From: Aulostomus chinensis
Lineage: Eukaryota; Chordata; Actinopteri; Syngnathiformes; Aulostomidae
NCBI GenBank assembly: GCA_037954235.1
Contig: JBBMOA010000001.1
Location: 2,593,001-2,657,000 of the forward strand
Reading direction: 5' to 3'
DNA: 64,000 bases
Below, piece by piece: positions 10,888 through 21,545 of the stretch. The position numbers and the translations under genes were made by a program. Within the stretch, counting starts at the first letter, position 1; the number at the start of each line of letters is the position of its first letter. The notes below the pieces were generated by a model. That model had not been told where the DNA came from and did no database searches. It worked only from the letters and a program-made list of their open reading frames with translations.

Positions 10888-11568
10888 AGTGGAGGTGAGA
10901 CCACAACCATGCTCTACGATCAATATTTACATCAAACCAGCACCATCTCAACAACTTAACCTGACTAAATATATACATGATTCCAGACTACTACACCAAC
11001 TCAATAATACATCCACATGCATAATCATTCGAATGAACCTTGCCTGTGATTGTACCCCCTCCCCCATCTGGGAGCAAAGGTTTGCACCTACAGCTCTTAA
11101 GGAGCTTCCTTGGGCCACTCTCCCCTTTTGGCTCCACCCCCTTTAAGGAAACCACCAGGAAGAGGTGAGGACTGACGTGACAACTGAAACTGCCACATTT
11201 ACATGAGACAAACTAGACAAACACTAAATACCAGGCCGTGCATAGTGATTACCACTGACTGACACTGGGGTCTTCATTTTCCACAGGCAGGATGGCCGGT
11301 CCCCCTGTGCTTCCCAGGTCCCTCCCTGGAACACATGGCAGAGAAAATGTTTCACTTGTTTGCTGATTCAATAAACCTCACTCTTAACATGTGTGTGTGC
11401 CAATAATTTACATAAACTGTTAATACCAAGACAAATGCTACCTTCAATTCATCATTCATGTCATGGAACCCTTGGTCTCCATTACATTGGTCAACCAGAG
11501 AAGCTTCAACTGGTGAAGGTCATCCAACCATGAAGGTCAACCTGCATTATCTGCTGTGCTCCTTAACA
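10888..11568. other. Duplicated spacer between SINE and tRNA-Ala
   Basis: No gene is seen. The stretch is conserved in all four duplication units, including a C-rich segment near 11050-11150 and a block at 11280-11340. Short open frames here are not shared as frames between copies. Confidence 0.6.
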
Positions 11569-11641
11569 GGGGAATTAGCTCAAATGGTAGAGCGCTCGCT
11601 TAGCATGTGAGAGGTAGAGGGATCGATGCCCTCATTCTCCA
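11569..11641 (+). tRNA. tRNA-Ala (AGC), U1 copy
   Basis: A 73-nt cloverleaf. GGGGAAT pairs with ATTCTCC and preserves the G3:U70 pair that identifies tRNA-Ala to its synthetase. The anticodon stem CTCGC/GTGAG (one G:U) encloses TTAGCAT (anticodon AGC). The T arm GAGGG-ATCGATG-CCCTC pairs fully. Paralogues are at 39488 (intact), 57978 (nearly intact), 50183 and 44273 (damaged). Confidence 0.95.
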
Positions 11642-12528
11642 GAATACTTCAGCTTGTTCTGTTGATCAGAGGAGCTGCTGGGGGATGAATGCTGATGTTT
11701 GTCCACTGCTGTGATAAAGTGTCCCCCTGTTACTGAGATGTGAATGAACACCTGCTCAGGTCAAAGCTGCAATGAAGTCAAGTCATCACCCTGTAAAGCA
11801 CCAAATAACAACAAAAGTTACACTTTACAAGTAGAACAGGTCCAGTTCCACACTCCTTAAATGAATTTACACCCAACAATTCTTTATGAGCAAGCACATC
11901 CTAGCTTAGGCCCAACTTTTCTTGGCGCTCTCCCAGATGCTTGGGAGCTTCTGGGGGAGCGCTAGTGGGCCTAAGCTAGGCGCTAAGCTAAGGTGGTCTG
12001 CACCAGCCAGTGAGGGCTGGCTAGCTCTCGCAGCTTTTGGTACAGAGCCGCTGCAGGTCCAATTCAACATCGCTAAGCCTCACCTCCAACACAACAAAAA
12101 ACTACATTTAACACACTTATCAGTATCACTAAAGGAGGCAGAGGAGGAACAAAACATGTGGCACTCTGAGCAGGAGAGAGGAGAACAAGAGGGAGAAGCC
12201 ATCGTTAGCTTAGCGTGTTTACAAGGCAGAAAGACTGTTGCTACCAGAATGATGGTCTTTTAAACTTCAGCCAAATAAAGCAATTAGGTATTAATTTTTG
12301 GTGGGTAATTAGTCAATGAAATAAGGAATTAGCAGGGAGGATCACACTTTAGCGAGCACAATGAAGCAAGGCTCTACGTTCAGCAACACAGAAAAAGGAG
12401 TTGAGGTCACACGCTTCCTGCAACCAAGGTCAAAAATCCAGGACGGACGAAGGGGAGGACGACAAAGACAAAGACACAAGAAACAGAGATAATAACCTTA
12501 AACTCCATAACAACCATAACACATATTG

Positions 12529-12529
<1 letters not shown>
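11642..12529. other. Duplicated spacer downstream of tRNA-Ala
   Basis: This stretch is conserved in U2, U3 and U4. It includes an inverted pair around CTAGCTTAGGCCCAACTTTTC near 11902 and GGGCCTAAGC near 11968. The open frame from 11922 (113 codons) recurs with substitutions in the other units (for example 58342-58665 on plus and 39192-38868 on minus) but in-frame indels and shifts differ between copies. I treat it as non-coding. Confidence 0.55.

Positions 12530-12588
<59 letters not shown>
12530..12588. repeat. (CA)n microsatellite
   Basis: Uninterrupted CA repeats. Counterparts are at 38256 (as GT) and 59189. Confidence 0.95.
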
Positions 12589-12589
<1 letters not shown>

Positions 12590-12679
12590 TTTGTGAAACA
12601 ACTCAGGTGTTTTACTCAGAGGGATTCATTCATGATAAATGAGCATGGAGGAGACCCAGTAATCATCAACACAAGCGTC

Positions 12680-13260
12680 ACATGTGCAGGTCACCACCCA
12701 CTTTTATTGATTGGTTCTTGTAAGAATCACTCCTAACGCCATCAGGGTGTCATTTTTTGTCCTGCCCTGTCTCAACTGTTGGAGCACAACTACAGCCTGA
12801 ACTCTGCCACTACCTTATCCCTCCCTAACAACCTCATACAGACCCACTATCTGGACTAGCCTGACCCCCCTGACCCTCATCAGTCACTCCTAGTGCCTCA
12901 CACTGGAGGGAATAGGAGCGTCTGTGAGCTCTGACTGTTGGGATGCACATCCATGTGATGAAGAGCTGTTTTAAACAGGGAATCATTTGACCTCTTGACC
13001 TGTGTGGGCAGGTACAGAGGGACAATTCCATCATGAACAATAATATTACTAAACAAATGGGTCTTTAGCTTCTTTCTAAAGGTGTCCACAGCGTCCTCAT
13101 GTCCAGTGGGAGAGCGTTCCAGATTCTAGGAGCTGCAACCTGGAAGGTTCACTCTCCTTCAGTGAGGCTGAATCCCTGTGGTCAGGGAGGATAAGGGACC
13201 CCACAGGTATCACTAAAGTGCTTTAGACTGCAAAGCACTCAGCTAATCAAGCTGGGATCA
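12680..13260 (-). mobile_element. L2-type LINE reverse-transcriptase C-terminal relic
   Basis: The minus strand carries frames resembling the end of an L2-like LINE ORF2: a WNALPLDMRT-type segment, then FRKKLKTHLFSN near 13080-13045, interrupted by stops and frameshifts. It lies directly downstream of the coiled-coil gene and may supply its 3' region. The same relic follows the gene in U2 (37580-38000) and U4 (59510-59895). Confidence 0.6.
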
Positions 13261-13273
13261 ACTGCTGTGGTGA

Positions 13274-14785
13274 TCAAGGTATCATCATATATAACAAACA
13301 AAGAAAACAGAGTTGAGGAAAAGCACACAAAGAAGAAGCTATGAACATAAACAGAGCATCTTCTACACCAGATGTCACACGGCTCAGTAGACCTCTGGTT
13401 TGACCCGTAGCAGGTCCAGTCTCCAGGGTGCCCCCATCATTCTGCTCTTCAGTCACAGGACATGCAGCAGAATCCCGTCGCTCCTCTGCAGAAGAACATA
13501 TGAGAGCGTCTGCTTGCTCTTCTCTGGCTAGACGTAGGGGAGAGTCTGCTTGCTCTTCTCTGGCTGGACGTAGGGGAGAGTCTGTTTGCTCTTCTCTGGC
13601 TGGACGTAGGGGAGAGTCTGCTTGCTCTCCTCTGGCTGGATGTAGGGGAGAGTCTGCTTGCTCTTCAGAAGTTTGCTGGACCTTCACTTGAAGGTCATGA
13701 TTTTCCTCTTTCAAACAACTTTTTAAATCATGAAAATTTCCCAGGATTTCCCTCTGAGCACTGCTCCTTTTCTTCTTTTTTTTTCTCACTGCACATAGAA
13801 GACTCTGAACTTCACCGTTCAGACTGCCAGTCTTTGTGGGGTCCTGGTCCTTCCTTGATTCAAGGTGGGCCAACTCAGCAGTGAAGGTCTCTGTCTCCTT
13901 AGATGCAGTAGAAACTCGTCTCCTCAAACATCCATTTTCTGCCTCTCTCTCCTCACTCTGGGATCTCAGCTGTTCAAGAGTCGTCTTCTTCTCAGTGAGT
14001 TCTTGTCTCATTTTGTTCATCTCTGCCTGGATGGAGCTGAGCTCACACTTGAGGTCACACTTCTCCTTGTAAACCATCTTCACCTCAAGCTGAAGATTGT
14101 GGACTTGTGTGTTCAGGTCTCTGATCTGAGTCTGGTTCTCCTCCCTCACAGATTCAAGGTTGCCCACCATGGCAGACATGTTCTCTACCAGCTGATATGC
14201 AATAATCTTCTCTTGTCCAAGACTAGAAACCTGTCCCCACAAATTCTGGTTTTCTGTCCATCTCTTGTCACACAGAGACTGAAGCTGATCAAGTGCACTT
14301 TTCTTCTCAGTCAGGTCTTCCTCAAGACATTTCATCTCCACCTGTTCACTCTCCCTCAGAGACTGAACCTGGGTCAGTTCTTTTCTGAGCTCATTGTTCT
14401 CTCCATCAACCCTCCTCCCCTCACACTGAAGACTGTGGACTGTTGCGTTCAGATCTTCTATCTGAGTCTGGTTCTTGTCCTGGACCGTTTGGAGGTTGGC
14501 CACCACAGCAGTGAGGTTCTGGAGCTCCTGGATTGCTCTTTTATTCTCACGTTCAAGAGTAGAAACTTGTTCCCTCAAATTCTGGTTTTCTGCCTGTGTG
14601 TTGTCACTCAGAGACTGAAGCTGCTCAAGGGCAGCTTTCTTCTCAGTCAGGTCCTCCTGCTCTGTCAGCCTTAGAGATGGAGGAGCAGGATCACATTGAC
14701 CAGGATCATTCAGTGGATAAATACAGCTCCTACTGAGATCCACCAGATCTCTGAATGCTCCAACGATACAATCCAATGGAGTCAT
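13274..14785 (-). CDS. Coiled-coil protein with 12-residue repeats and hydrophobic tail (U1)
   Basis: The only fully open member of a three-copy local family (503 residues). Residues 1-40 are a Pro/Cys-containing N-terminus. Residues 41-370 are charged coiled coil in which a TEKK-x-x-LEQL motif recurs at about 45, 157 and 262, giving three internal repeats of 105-112 residues. Residues 374-430 hold four full copies of the REEQADSPLRPA-type repeat plus a partial one. Residues 476-503 are hydrophobic (LFMFIASSLCAFP onward), suggesting a tail anchor or C-terminal membrane segment. The ATG lies 90 bp inside the U1/U2 duplicated upstream sequence. No named family is recognised; the heptad part is generically similar to myosin- or CENP-like coiled coils, which is not evidence of homology. 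Introns upstream cannot be excluded. Confidence 0.7.
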   Translation of the reverse strand: MTPLDCIVGAFRDLVDLSRSCIYPLNDPGQCDPAPPSLRLTEQEDLTEKKAALEQLQSLSDNTQAENQNLREQVSTLERENKRAIQELQNLTAVVANLQTVQDKNQTQIEDLNATVHSLQCEGRRVDGENNELRKELTQVQSLRESEQVEMKCLEEDLTEKKSALDQLQSLCDKRWTENQNLWGQVSSLGQEKIIAYQLVENMSAMVGNLESVREENQTQIRDLNTQVHNLQLEVKMVYKEKCDLKCELSSIQAEMNKMRQELTEKKTTLEQLRSQSEEREAENGCLRRRVSTASKETETFTAELAHLESRKDQDPTKTGSLNGEVQSLLCAVRKKKKKRSSAQREILGNFHDLKSCLKEENHDLQVKVQQTSEEQADSPLHPARGEQADSPLRPAREEQTDSPLRPAREEQADSPLRLAREEQADALICSSAEERRDSAACPVTEEQNDGGTLETGPATGQTRGLLSRVTSGVEDALFMFIASSLCAFPQLCFLCLLYMMIP

Positions 14786-15681
14786 AGCCTTCTGTCCTGG
14801 GTTGATCTGAAGATCTTGAGCCAGACTAAATCACCTGGAACTGTGAAGTCTTTAAAGACCAAAACTGCCCCATAAATGTGGAGTCTGGGTTCTTTTCTAT
14901 AATGTGATGGCAATGACAGAGTGACATCACTGATATGACTGGATGACTTCAGTCATGTGACTGATGTCTTGAGTCACATGACTGGATGACAGTGTAGATT
15001 CCAATGTAGAGGTTGGGGAAATAGTCTCTGAGAATCCAGCTTGAAGCCACGCCCTCCTTGTTTTTGAAAAACCCAAACAGAGACCATCAGTCTCCCTCAA
15101 ATCCTGTACTTGGTTCAATGTTGCTGTTCCATTTTGCAGCAGCAGGTGTCGCTGTGATACCAGGTTCAGTTCAAGATTCCCAACTCCAACTCATGTTGTT
15201 GACCTCAGTGGCAGGTAAAATGGCGCATCAGTAGATCATGTGATCAACTCATGTGTGTCCTCACTGCTCCACAGGTCTGTCAAATGTTCTGTAAAATAGT
15301 TGGACCCAGCAGAGCTGCTAGATTAGGAGTTGATGGAGTCGTTGCAGATACCAGGGTCCAAAGTCCAGCTTGAACCTGGTTTGTGCAGTTCTTTGTCAAG
15401 CTAGCAGCCATTCTTTTCACTGCCAAGCTAAAGTGACTTCTGTCAACAAAGGTCAACAAACAAAAGGATATTTCTACTGGCAGTTCAAGATTTTGATCAA
15501 ACTCCTTTTTCAGAGCTGGAACCTTCCTCTTGTGTCAGCTTTCTGTTCCCATCTCTATGGTAACGGTCAGTTTTGACCCACGTCTTCAATCAGCTGTCAA
15601 ATAAACTAAAACAATTTTCTATCCTCCAAGTTGTTTCTATCTCTTGGTGACCTTGTTAGGCTTCCTTATCCATGGAAATAT
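14786..15681. other. Duplicated region upstream of coiled-coil gene
   Basis: This stretch matches 34664-35546 in inverted orientation and, for about 250 bp, 51236-51480. It contains a degenerate copy of the 22-bp ATGACTTCAGTCA repeat near 14940-14995. No gene is seen. Homology with U2 ends near 15681, in a TCCATGGAAATATT sequence. Confidence 0.6.
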
Positions 15682-16030
15682 TGATTGATTGATTGATTGT
15701 TTGTGTTTAGATGCATGTGTGACACTTCTGAGTGTTCTTTCCAGAGATGTTTCCTGCAGTTGAAGCACAATCCATTTGTCCTGCTGTCCTGACTGCTTGG
15801 GCAGTCCTGACCCTCTTTCTTCTGGAACCAGATCCTGAGTGGGGTTGTGGCTGTGGCTGTTCTGGTTGGTGTTGAGGCAGGGCTGCTGAGGAGGATGCTG
15901 TTGCACTCTTGGTGGATGTGGGTCCACAACACAAATGCATTCTATGCAGACACATCAAGGATGGTCTTTGTTGTGTTGTTGTGCAGGTCGATGGGAGAAC
16001 GAGGCTGATGAGAGTCCCTGAAGCTCCCAT
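15666..16030 (-). pseudogene. Possible retroelement gag fragment
   Basis: Overlapping minus-strand frames include a Gln/Pro/His-rich stretch followed by CFNCRKHLWKEHSE, which resembles a degenerate CCHC zinc knuckle of retroelement nucleocapsids. The final Cys is missing and no protease or RT is adjacent. It could be chance. Confidence 0.25.
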
Positions 16031-16139
16031 GACTGGGAGAGGAGCTGCTGGCAGTGTTGCTGACAGTGCACTTCTGACTTCAGGTTTGGCTCTGATTGTT
16101 GCTTTGTCATCTTATTTTGATAACTGGGTCTAAACCAAT

Positions 16140-17276
16140 CCTTATGATTTTATAATTCAGTGAAAAACATTTTTTCTTTTATTTTGTTGAACTAGAGGTT
16201 CCTAACAAAGTCAAAAATCCTTGATACAATAAACAAATTGATGTGGTTCTTTGATGCATTTAAATCCTAAAACAGGTCCCACAGGAGGAAGGTTAAATCA
16301 TGTGACCATCATCATAACAGCTGTTGACCTTGTTGTAACTAGTTGATGGTGCTAAATATCACCAGCTTGCTAACGTTAACTAGCTAACATTGCTAGCTAG
16401 CGAATATTATTTTCTAACTTCAGGCCTAAATTTTGGATTGACTGTTAAAATTGTTCCCCTCACCTTTGTAACACCAGGTTTTGTCTTGATGATGTCATTG
16501 TAACTGCCTTTCTGATTCTAAAATATAAATGCATCCAAAATAAAAATGTCAAACTGCCCCTCCATGGAAACATCATATTTAATATACTGCAATATTCTTT
16601 TCCAGTGTACTGCACTATATTTTTGTTTTATCAGAGAGACTTTAATGTCTGTCTTTGATCTCTAAACTCTGACTCTGATGTCATTGGTGGTGACTGAATT
16701 CTACCCCCTGACAGACTGGGAAGGCTCATATTGGTGATGTCATCATAAATATTTGAAGGTCTTGTTTCAAAGTAACTTGTTATTTTGTTCTTGGTTGTCA
16801 TGGTGACTCGTGGTAGCGGATTGATGATGGCATTTTGTGGTGGTTGTGCACGTGTGACACTCAAGGTGAACGTACTCACAGCTGATTGGACCAACTGAGA
16901 TCAGCTGTTCTGAACCTGATACTCAGAGTTTCCATCTCAGTGTCAACTCAGGAGTGACTGAGGAGAAGAGTTTCAGAACAGCCACAGTTGGGGGACTTCC
17001 ATCCAGCAGCCATTTTCTATCCCTGTAAGGAGTTAAGGGATCTGGAGCTGCTGGGTTCAGGTGGATCCAGAACACAAGATGGAGGTCAGTCAGGACCCCA
17101 GAAGGAGACCAGCATCTGGAAGGTGGAGATGCTTTAATCTGACACCGTTGTGTCAACAGTTCTGAAATCAGAACAAAAATAAACAGTTGTATTTCCACCT
17201 GCTACTCCTGCATGTATTCAAGTGAACAGGAACACAGATTCATGTTCAACTTCTCCTGTGTGTTCATCCACAGTCA
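16140..17276. other. No gene recognised; partly duplicated
   Basis: No tRNA, LINE or SINE signature is seen. 16590-16760 is repeated in direct orientation at 26390-26590 (shared CTGACTGAATTCTACC and TTGGTGATGTCATCATAA). Around 16945-16990 there is a short match to 8160-8205. Confidence 0.5.
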
Positions 17277-17445
17277 CTAAACAACAACCAGACTGAAGAA
17301 CTCCTTCATCCCCCGAGCCATTAAACTGTTAAACTCCTCACTGGAGGGGGGGAGGGCCAACAGAAGGACTGTAGGAGAGGGCTGAGCACCATTAACTTGC
17401 CCCGATAACAACCGGACACTCGTGCAATATAAGAGACTGTACATT

Positions 17446-17822
17446 ATTATCCATCCATCATCATCTTTCCGCTTATTCCTACACATTAAGGGTCGTGGGG
17501 GGCTGGAGCCTATCCCAGCGTCAACGGGCGAGAGGCGGGGTTCACCCTGGACAGGTCGCCAGTCCATCGCAGGGCCAACATACAGAGACGAACAACCATT
17601 CACACTCACATTCATACCTACGGTCAATTTAGATAATCCAATTAGCCTAGTCCCCGAATGTCCATGTCTTTGGACAGTGGGAGGAAGCAGGAGTACCCGG
17701 AAAGAACCCACACAGACACAGGGAGAACATGCAAACTCCACACAGAAAGATCCCGTGCCCGAGCCGGGACTCGAACCCGGAACCTTCTTGCTGTGAGGCC
17801 ACAGTGCTATCCACTGCGCCCC
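17446..17822 (-). mobile_element. tRNA-headed SINE inserted in Rex1 relic
   Basis: Same family as 10505-10879, reversed. It starts with CCATCCATC tail repeats and ends with the GCACAGTG-like head, and the B box lies at about 17766-17776 (complement). GTACATT at 17439-17445 and 17823-17829 is a 7-bp target-site duplication. Nesting in the LINE shows the SINE arrived later. Confidence 0.9.
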
Positions 17823-17825
17823 GTA

Positions 17826-17835
17826 CATTCTTCTT

Positions 17836-17866
<31 letters not shown>

Positions 17867-18060
17867 TTATTATTATTATTTTATTTATTATTAGTATTAT
17901 TATATAATTCTTGTTACTACTGCTATTATTATTATTATTATAACTATTATATATTTTATCATATTACATCATCATCATCATTATTATATTATATCATCAT
18001 CATTATTATTGTTATAATTATTATTATTGTTATAATAACAATTAAGAACAATTAATATTA
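17826..18060. repeat. (TTC)n followed by ATT-rich low complexity
   Basis: TTC trinucleotides run from about 17829 to 17865, then imperfect ATT/ATC repeats to 18060. Open frames across it are low-complexity artefacts. Confidence 0.9.
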
Positions 18061-18267
18061 TGATTATTCCTGTCACTATGCACATATACATAACCATCCA
18101 GGTACACAGAGGCACACGCACATGTATATATGCACACATATATATATATAGTCTTTGTTTTCTCTTCTTTGCTATTTTTATTCTAATCTATGGTAACAGT
18201 GCTGTGAATGTATGTTGAGGAGAGTGCAATTTCCCTCGCAGAACGTCCAAAAGGGATTAATAAAGTA

Positions 18268-18302
<35 letters not shown>

Positions 18303-18524
18303 CAAACCAGACAAAAGGGGGTTTGCTAGCATGGCTGCTGAAGTAGAAAGGCTCTGTTTAAATTGAGTCCTTTTCCATTTCTTTCCCGGCTTCTTCAAGC
18401 GGTGCTGTCGTCACTTCCTGTGACCACGGGAGGGAAGGGGTCACCCTTCAGAATAAGTTTGAAATCATTGTTACTTCCTGTTCAACACTTCTTTAGCAGA
18501 CCAACTCAGTGAACAATTCAGTGA

Positions 18525-18606
18525 GGTAGTGTGGCTGAGCGGTCTAAGGTGCTGGATTAAGGCTCCAGTCTCTGAGGAGGCGTGGGTTTAAATCCCACCA
18601 CTGCCA
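18525..18606 (+). tRNA. tRNA-Leu (AAG)
   Basis: An 82-nt class II tRNA. GGTAGTG pairs with CACTGCC, the anticodon stem CTGGA/TCCAG encloses TTAAGGC (anticodon AAG), and the variable arm is TCTCTGAGGAGG-like. The T stem GTGGG/CCCAC pairs, but the loop is TTTAAAT, so the invariant C56 of the B box is T. That could weaken pol III transcription. It is single-copy in the window. Confidence 0.82.
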
Positions 18607-18609
18607 TCA

Positions 18610-19400
18610 TGTCCCAGGTCACTGGAGAGGTGTGGCAGGTCTCTCCCAGCCTCTCTGTGCTGGAGGTGTTGGCTGCTTTTATCACTGTGGGAGGAAAATG
18701 TCCTGAACTTGAGGTGTTCTCCTCATCTTGAACTCTCCAAAACAACAAAGTGCAGTAACGCTGAGCTGCCTTCAAGCCAACAACATGGGCACAGTGTACC
18801 CAGAGCCACAGGCTCCTCCCAGTATATGCAGCACTGCCAGTGACCTCTGCTCCAGTGCAACAGTGACTCTCCAAACTGAAGCTGATCCAGGACCAGCTCA
18901 GGAGGAGCCATGGAGCAGACAGGCTCTCTGATTTAATGCTGCTGTCTATTGAGAGGAACATCCCAGTTGACTCCAACAAGGCTGCTGATGTCTTCAAAGC
19001 CAGGACCAGAAGAAGAACCCTCCTCTGAGTCCACAGACCTGAGCACCGCTGCTCTGACTACCAGGTTACCTCCTGGTTATCAGGGTGAAGTCATGGTGAG
19101 GTGGTCAGTTGTTCCTTGGGTTTTATTCCAGAGGCCTGGGAGTTAAACACTGAATTAAATCATTTTAATTCTTTACTTGAAGTTTCCTGCTGTTTAGCTG
19201 GAAATGTAAGACAACTTCCTCCATGCTGGTGCCCCATCACACACAACAGGTGCACTTGTCCTCTTTTCACCTCTGACCCTCAAACATTCCACCGGTGAAC
19301 GTCCAGAAATTGAAGCATCAACAGTTCAGCAACAATGAATTCTTCAAATCACCTCTGAAATAAAAGATGAATCTTTACCTGCTGAGGCTTCAGAGCCAAA
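18610..19400. other. Single-copy stretch, no gene recognised
   Basis: Short open frames exist on both strands (up to 146 codons, minus, 18997-18557) but overlap the tRNA-Leu or each other. I recognise no domain or repeat family. Confidence 0.45.
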
Positions 19401-19480
19401 TTGTGAACCTTCAACACTCAAATTCCTGTTCTTGTCTCAATCCTGCTCTCCTAAATCAAGACCTGTTTAATAGATGGTAG

Positions 19481-19550
19481 AGCAGAGAGGAGCAGAGGAA
19501 GAGAGCTGGGACCAGAACCAGAGGCTGATGGATCAAAACCATCCTCTGCT
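19481..19550 (+). pseudogene. Initiator tRNA-Met pseudogene
   Basis: It keeps AGCAGAG at the start and CCATCCTCTGCT at the end, but the anticodon arm is ACCAGAACCAG in place of CCCATAACCCAG, so anticodon and stem are lost. It is the left-arm partner of the intact gene at 22514-22585 in an inverted duplication. Confidence 0.85.
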
Positions 19551-19754
19551 CAAAGAAAGGAGAAAAATAAACCTGTTAGTTTAGAAATGTGAATCTGATA
19601 AAAAAGGGGTGGAAAACAAATTGATCTTACTGCAGAATCACCAACCATTGTGAGTTAACAACAGTCTCCTTTCTGACTGAAGCAAAAGTTTACTTCAAAA
19701 TGTTTTTCTGATTCAACATAGCAGCTAAATGTCCATTTCTATACTGATTATCTG

Positions 19755-20045
19755 CAATGGTTCATGGGGGGTGGAGCCTATCACAGCTGACAATGGATGA
19801 GAGGCGGGGTTCACCCTGGACAGGTCACCAGTCCATCACAGGACAAACACATAGAGACAGACAACCATTCACTCTCACAGTCACACCTACAGTCAATTTA
19901 GAGTATCAATCAGCCTCGTCCCCTCTTGATGTCTTTGGACTGTGGGAGGAAGCTGGAGTACCAGAGAGAACCCACACAGGAACAGGGAGAACATGCAAAC
20001 CCAGAACCTTCTTGCTGTGAGGCAACAGCACGAACCATCGCACCA
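19755..20045 (-). mobile_element. tRNA-headed SINE, internally deleted
   Basis: Same SINE family on the minus strand. The body is recognisable (GGGTTCACCCTGGACAGGTC, TTTGGACTGTGGGAGGAAGC) but part of the head between the body and the CTTGCTGTGAGG segment is missing. It pairs with 21986-22305 as part of an inverted duplication. Confidence 0.85.
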
Positions 20046-20125
20046 TTTTGTCCCCTGAAAATGCCATCAGAATTTTTCAATTTTCTGTAAAATCAAGTAC
20101 ACATGAACACACTACACTGATCTCA

Positions 20126-20198
20126 GGGGTAGTGGCACACTGGATAATGTGTCTGACTACAAATCAGAAGCTTCTAGGTTCAACTCCTGGCCAGCTTA
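20126..20198 (+). pseudogene. tRNA-Arg-derived pseudogene
   Basis: The layout follows tRNA-Arg(ACG): AGTGGCACACTGGATAA in the D arm, TCTGA/TCAGA anticodon stem and a TTCTAGGTTCAACTCC T region. The anticodon loop reads CTACAAA (ACA instead of ACG) and the acceptor ends no longer pair. Confidence 0.75.
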
Positions 20199-20800
20199 AT
20201 TAAAACTTTACACTGAGAAGCTTTCATTTCCTGTCCTTCTTCCCAGGATGGTTCCACCTCAGTGGAAAGGTTCACTAAATACTCATCAACTTCTCTGGTC
20301 CAATCACATTTATGTTGGCACACAGAGAACAGATCCAGAGTCAGAGCTGAGACTTCAGTCTAACCACCTTAAGATGGAGGAGAAGAAGCCCTGATTTCTG
20401 GGTCTCACAGTCTTTTTACTCTCTTGGCTCCACCCACACAGGGCAGGAGAACATCCTCATAGCGAGTCAGTGTTTTTCCATGTTTAACCCAATCAGCTCT
20501 CAGTGGTTAAGAACAGGTGAGTTAGTGAGTGTGGTTCGTTCTAATCTGATGTCCAAGCTGCAGGGAACAGCAAAGCCAAACAGTACAGAAGCCTTTCAGC
20601 ATTCATGCAGACTGGAAAGAGGCTGAAATACTCCCTGCTTCTGGAAGGAGCAGAGATGGAGCCAGAAAAAACACAGAATTTACCCAGACTCTGATTTGAA
20701 CTAGCAAGAGACTCAAGCTGGTCATGAAGTATGATTGGCTGCCTCTTTGTGATGTCATTCACACACACCTGTATAATCAGGATGTGAGCTGAGGGGTGGA
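20199..20800. other. No gene recognised
   Basis: Nothing beyond short unremarkable open frames was seen on either strand. Confidence 0.5.
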
Positions 20801-20928
20801 GATCGATGAGTCCTGGAGACGTTCAATAATGTCCACAACTTTGGCACCAGGAAGACAGCAGGTGATGGCACCTGGGAGTTCAACAGACCTGATGATTGAA
20901 CCACCAACCACAAGGATTTCAGCCTCCA
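20801..20928 (-). pseudogene. SGNH-like retroelement ORF fragment
   Basis: The minus strand reads EILVVGGSIIRSVELPGA, then CCLPGAKVVDIIERL. This resembles the start of the SGNH-hydrolase-like domain found in some fish LINE ORFs, whose first block is usually GDSI-R. Here the catalytic block is GGSI, so the Asp is lost. The surroundings contain stops, so I read it as a relic. Confidence 0.45.
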
Positions 20929-21189
20929 TTGTAAACAGAGAGTTTAGATGAGAGAGAACCTGCTGTCAGCCTCACCAGTCAGGGCAGTGGCAGAGGCAGC
21001 AGAGTTGAATGAAGCAGGATCACCTGGCAGGTCTCAGCTGGAGGTGATGACATCACTGGCCTCAGTCCTCACCAGTGCTCTGCCTAGCAACAGGGACGAT
21101 GGAGAGAAACCAGTAGAAGCACTCTGAGAGTTGGAGACAGCAGGAGAGAGACCATGACAGAGTCACCCATGGGAAACTGTTGGATCCAC

Positions 21190-21545
21190 TCAGGACCGGC
21201 TGGACAGACACAGATCAAAGACAGAATTGATGATGATGTCATCAGGAGGCTTTGATAGTGTCTTTATTTGTACCTAGAATTCTGTCTTTGATTTCAGGAG
21301 GACATAAAAGAAACCCAATTGAGGAACGTAGAGGAGAACATTCAGCTTCATTAGAAACACTTGAACTGTTGAACAGTAGAATTTGTTTGAAACAGTTTAC
21401 AACACTGAGTGACAGGATTGAAGAGGGGAGATTTTTCTACTTCACATTTAATTCTAACTTTAAACTGGAGATGAACATTTTTAGTAGTTCATATTCTAAC
21501 ATACAGAGGAAGTCATGTCATTCCCTTTTTAAGAAAATGAAAAAC
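21190..21545 (-). repeat. Inverted copy of the 9640-9870 block
   Basis: This stretch shares the GAATTCTGTCTTTGAT, AGCTTCATTAGAAACACTTG and CAAACAAATTCTACTGTT-type segments with 9640-9870, reversed. The same block occurs at 41220-41530 (same orientation as here) and at 48235-48500 and 55560-56060 (U1 orientation). The 99-codon frame here recurs with stops in other copies and is not treated as coding. Confidence 0.75.

Larger units (their letters stand above)
6012..15681 (+). repeat. Segmental duplication unit U1
   Basis: This block recurs three more times. 34664-42963 matches its 8505-15681 part in inverted orientation, 44459-51235 matches its 6012-12528 part directly, and 55128-61135 matches about 9462-14010 directly. 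Gene order along U1 is tRNA-His (minus), initiator-tRNA relic, (CA)n, SINE, tRNA-Ala, (CA)n, LINE relic and coiled-coil gene (minus). Relative to U3 it lacks about 270 bp beside the initiator-tRNA relic near 9636, and relative to U2 it lacks sequence beside the (CA)n at 12530. Confidence 0.9.
17279..18303 (+). mobile_element. Rex1-type LINE 3' end, split by a SINE
   Basis: The first part encodes TRLKNSFIPRAIKLLNSSLE, typical of the end of Rex1/CR1-like LINE ORF2 in fish, followed by TGA at about 17378. The element resumes after the SINE (17446-17822), passes through (TTC)n and ATT-rich sequence to about 18060, and ends with the LINE-type 3' tail GGGATTAATAAAGT followed by (CTGT)n at 18268-18303. 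The element is heavily 5'-truncated. Confidence 0.75.

Noticed and set aside
11922..12263. 113-codon ORF repeated in other units (58342-58665 and others)
   Set aside because: Frames in the duplicates carry shifts and different ends, substitutions are not biased to third positions by eye, and no domain is recognised.
13865..14674. 269-codon plus-strand ORF (and 336-codon 36467-35457)
   Set aside because: Both are antisense to the coiled-coil genes. They are Leu/Ser/Phe-rich shadows of a Gln/Glu/Lys-rich coding strand.
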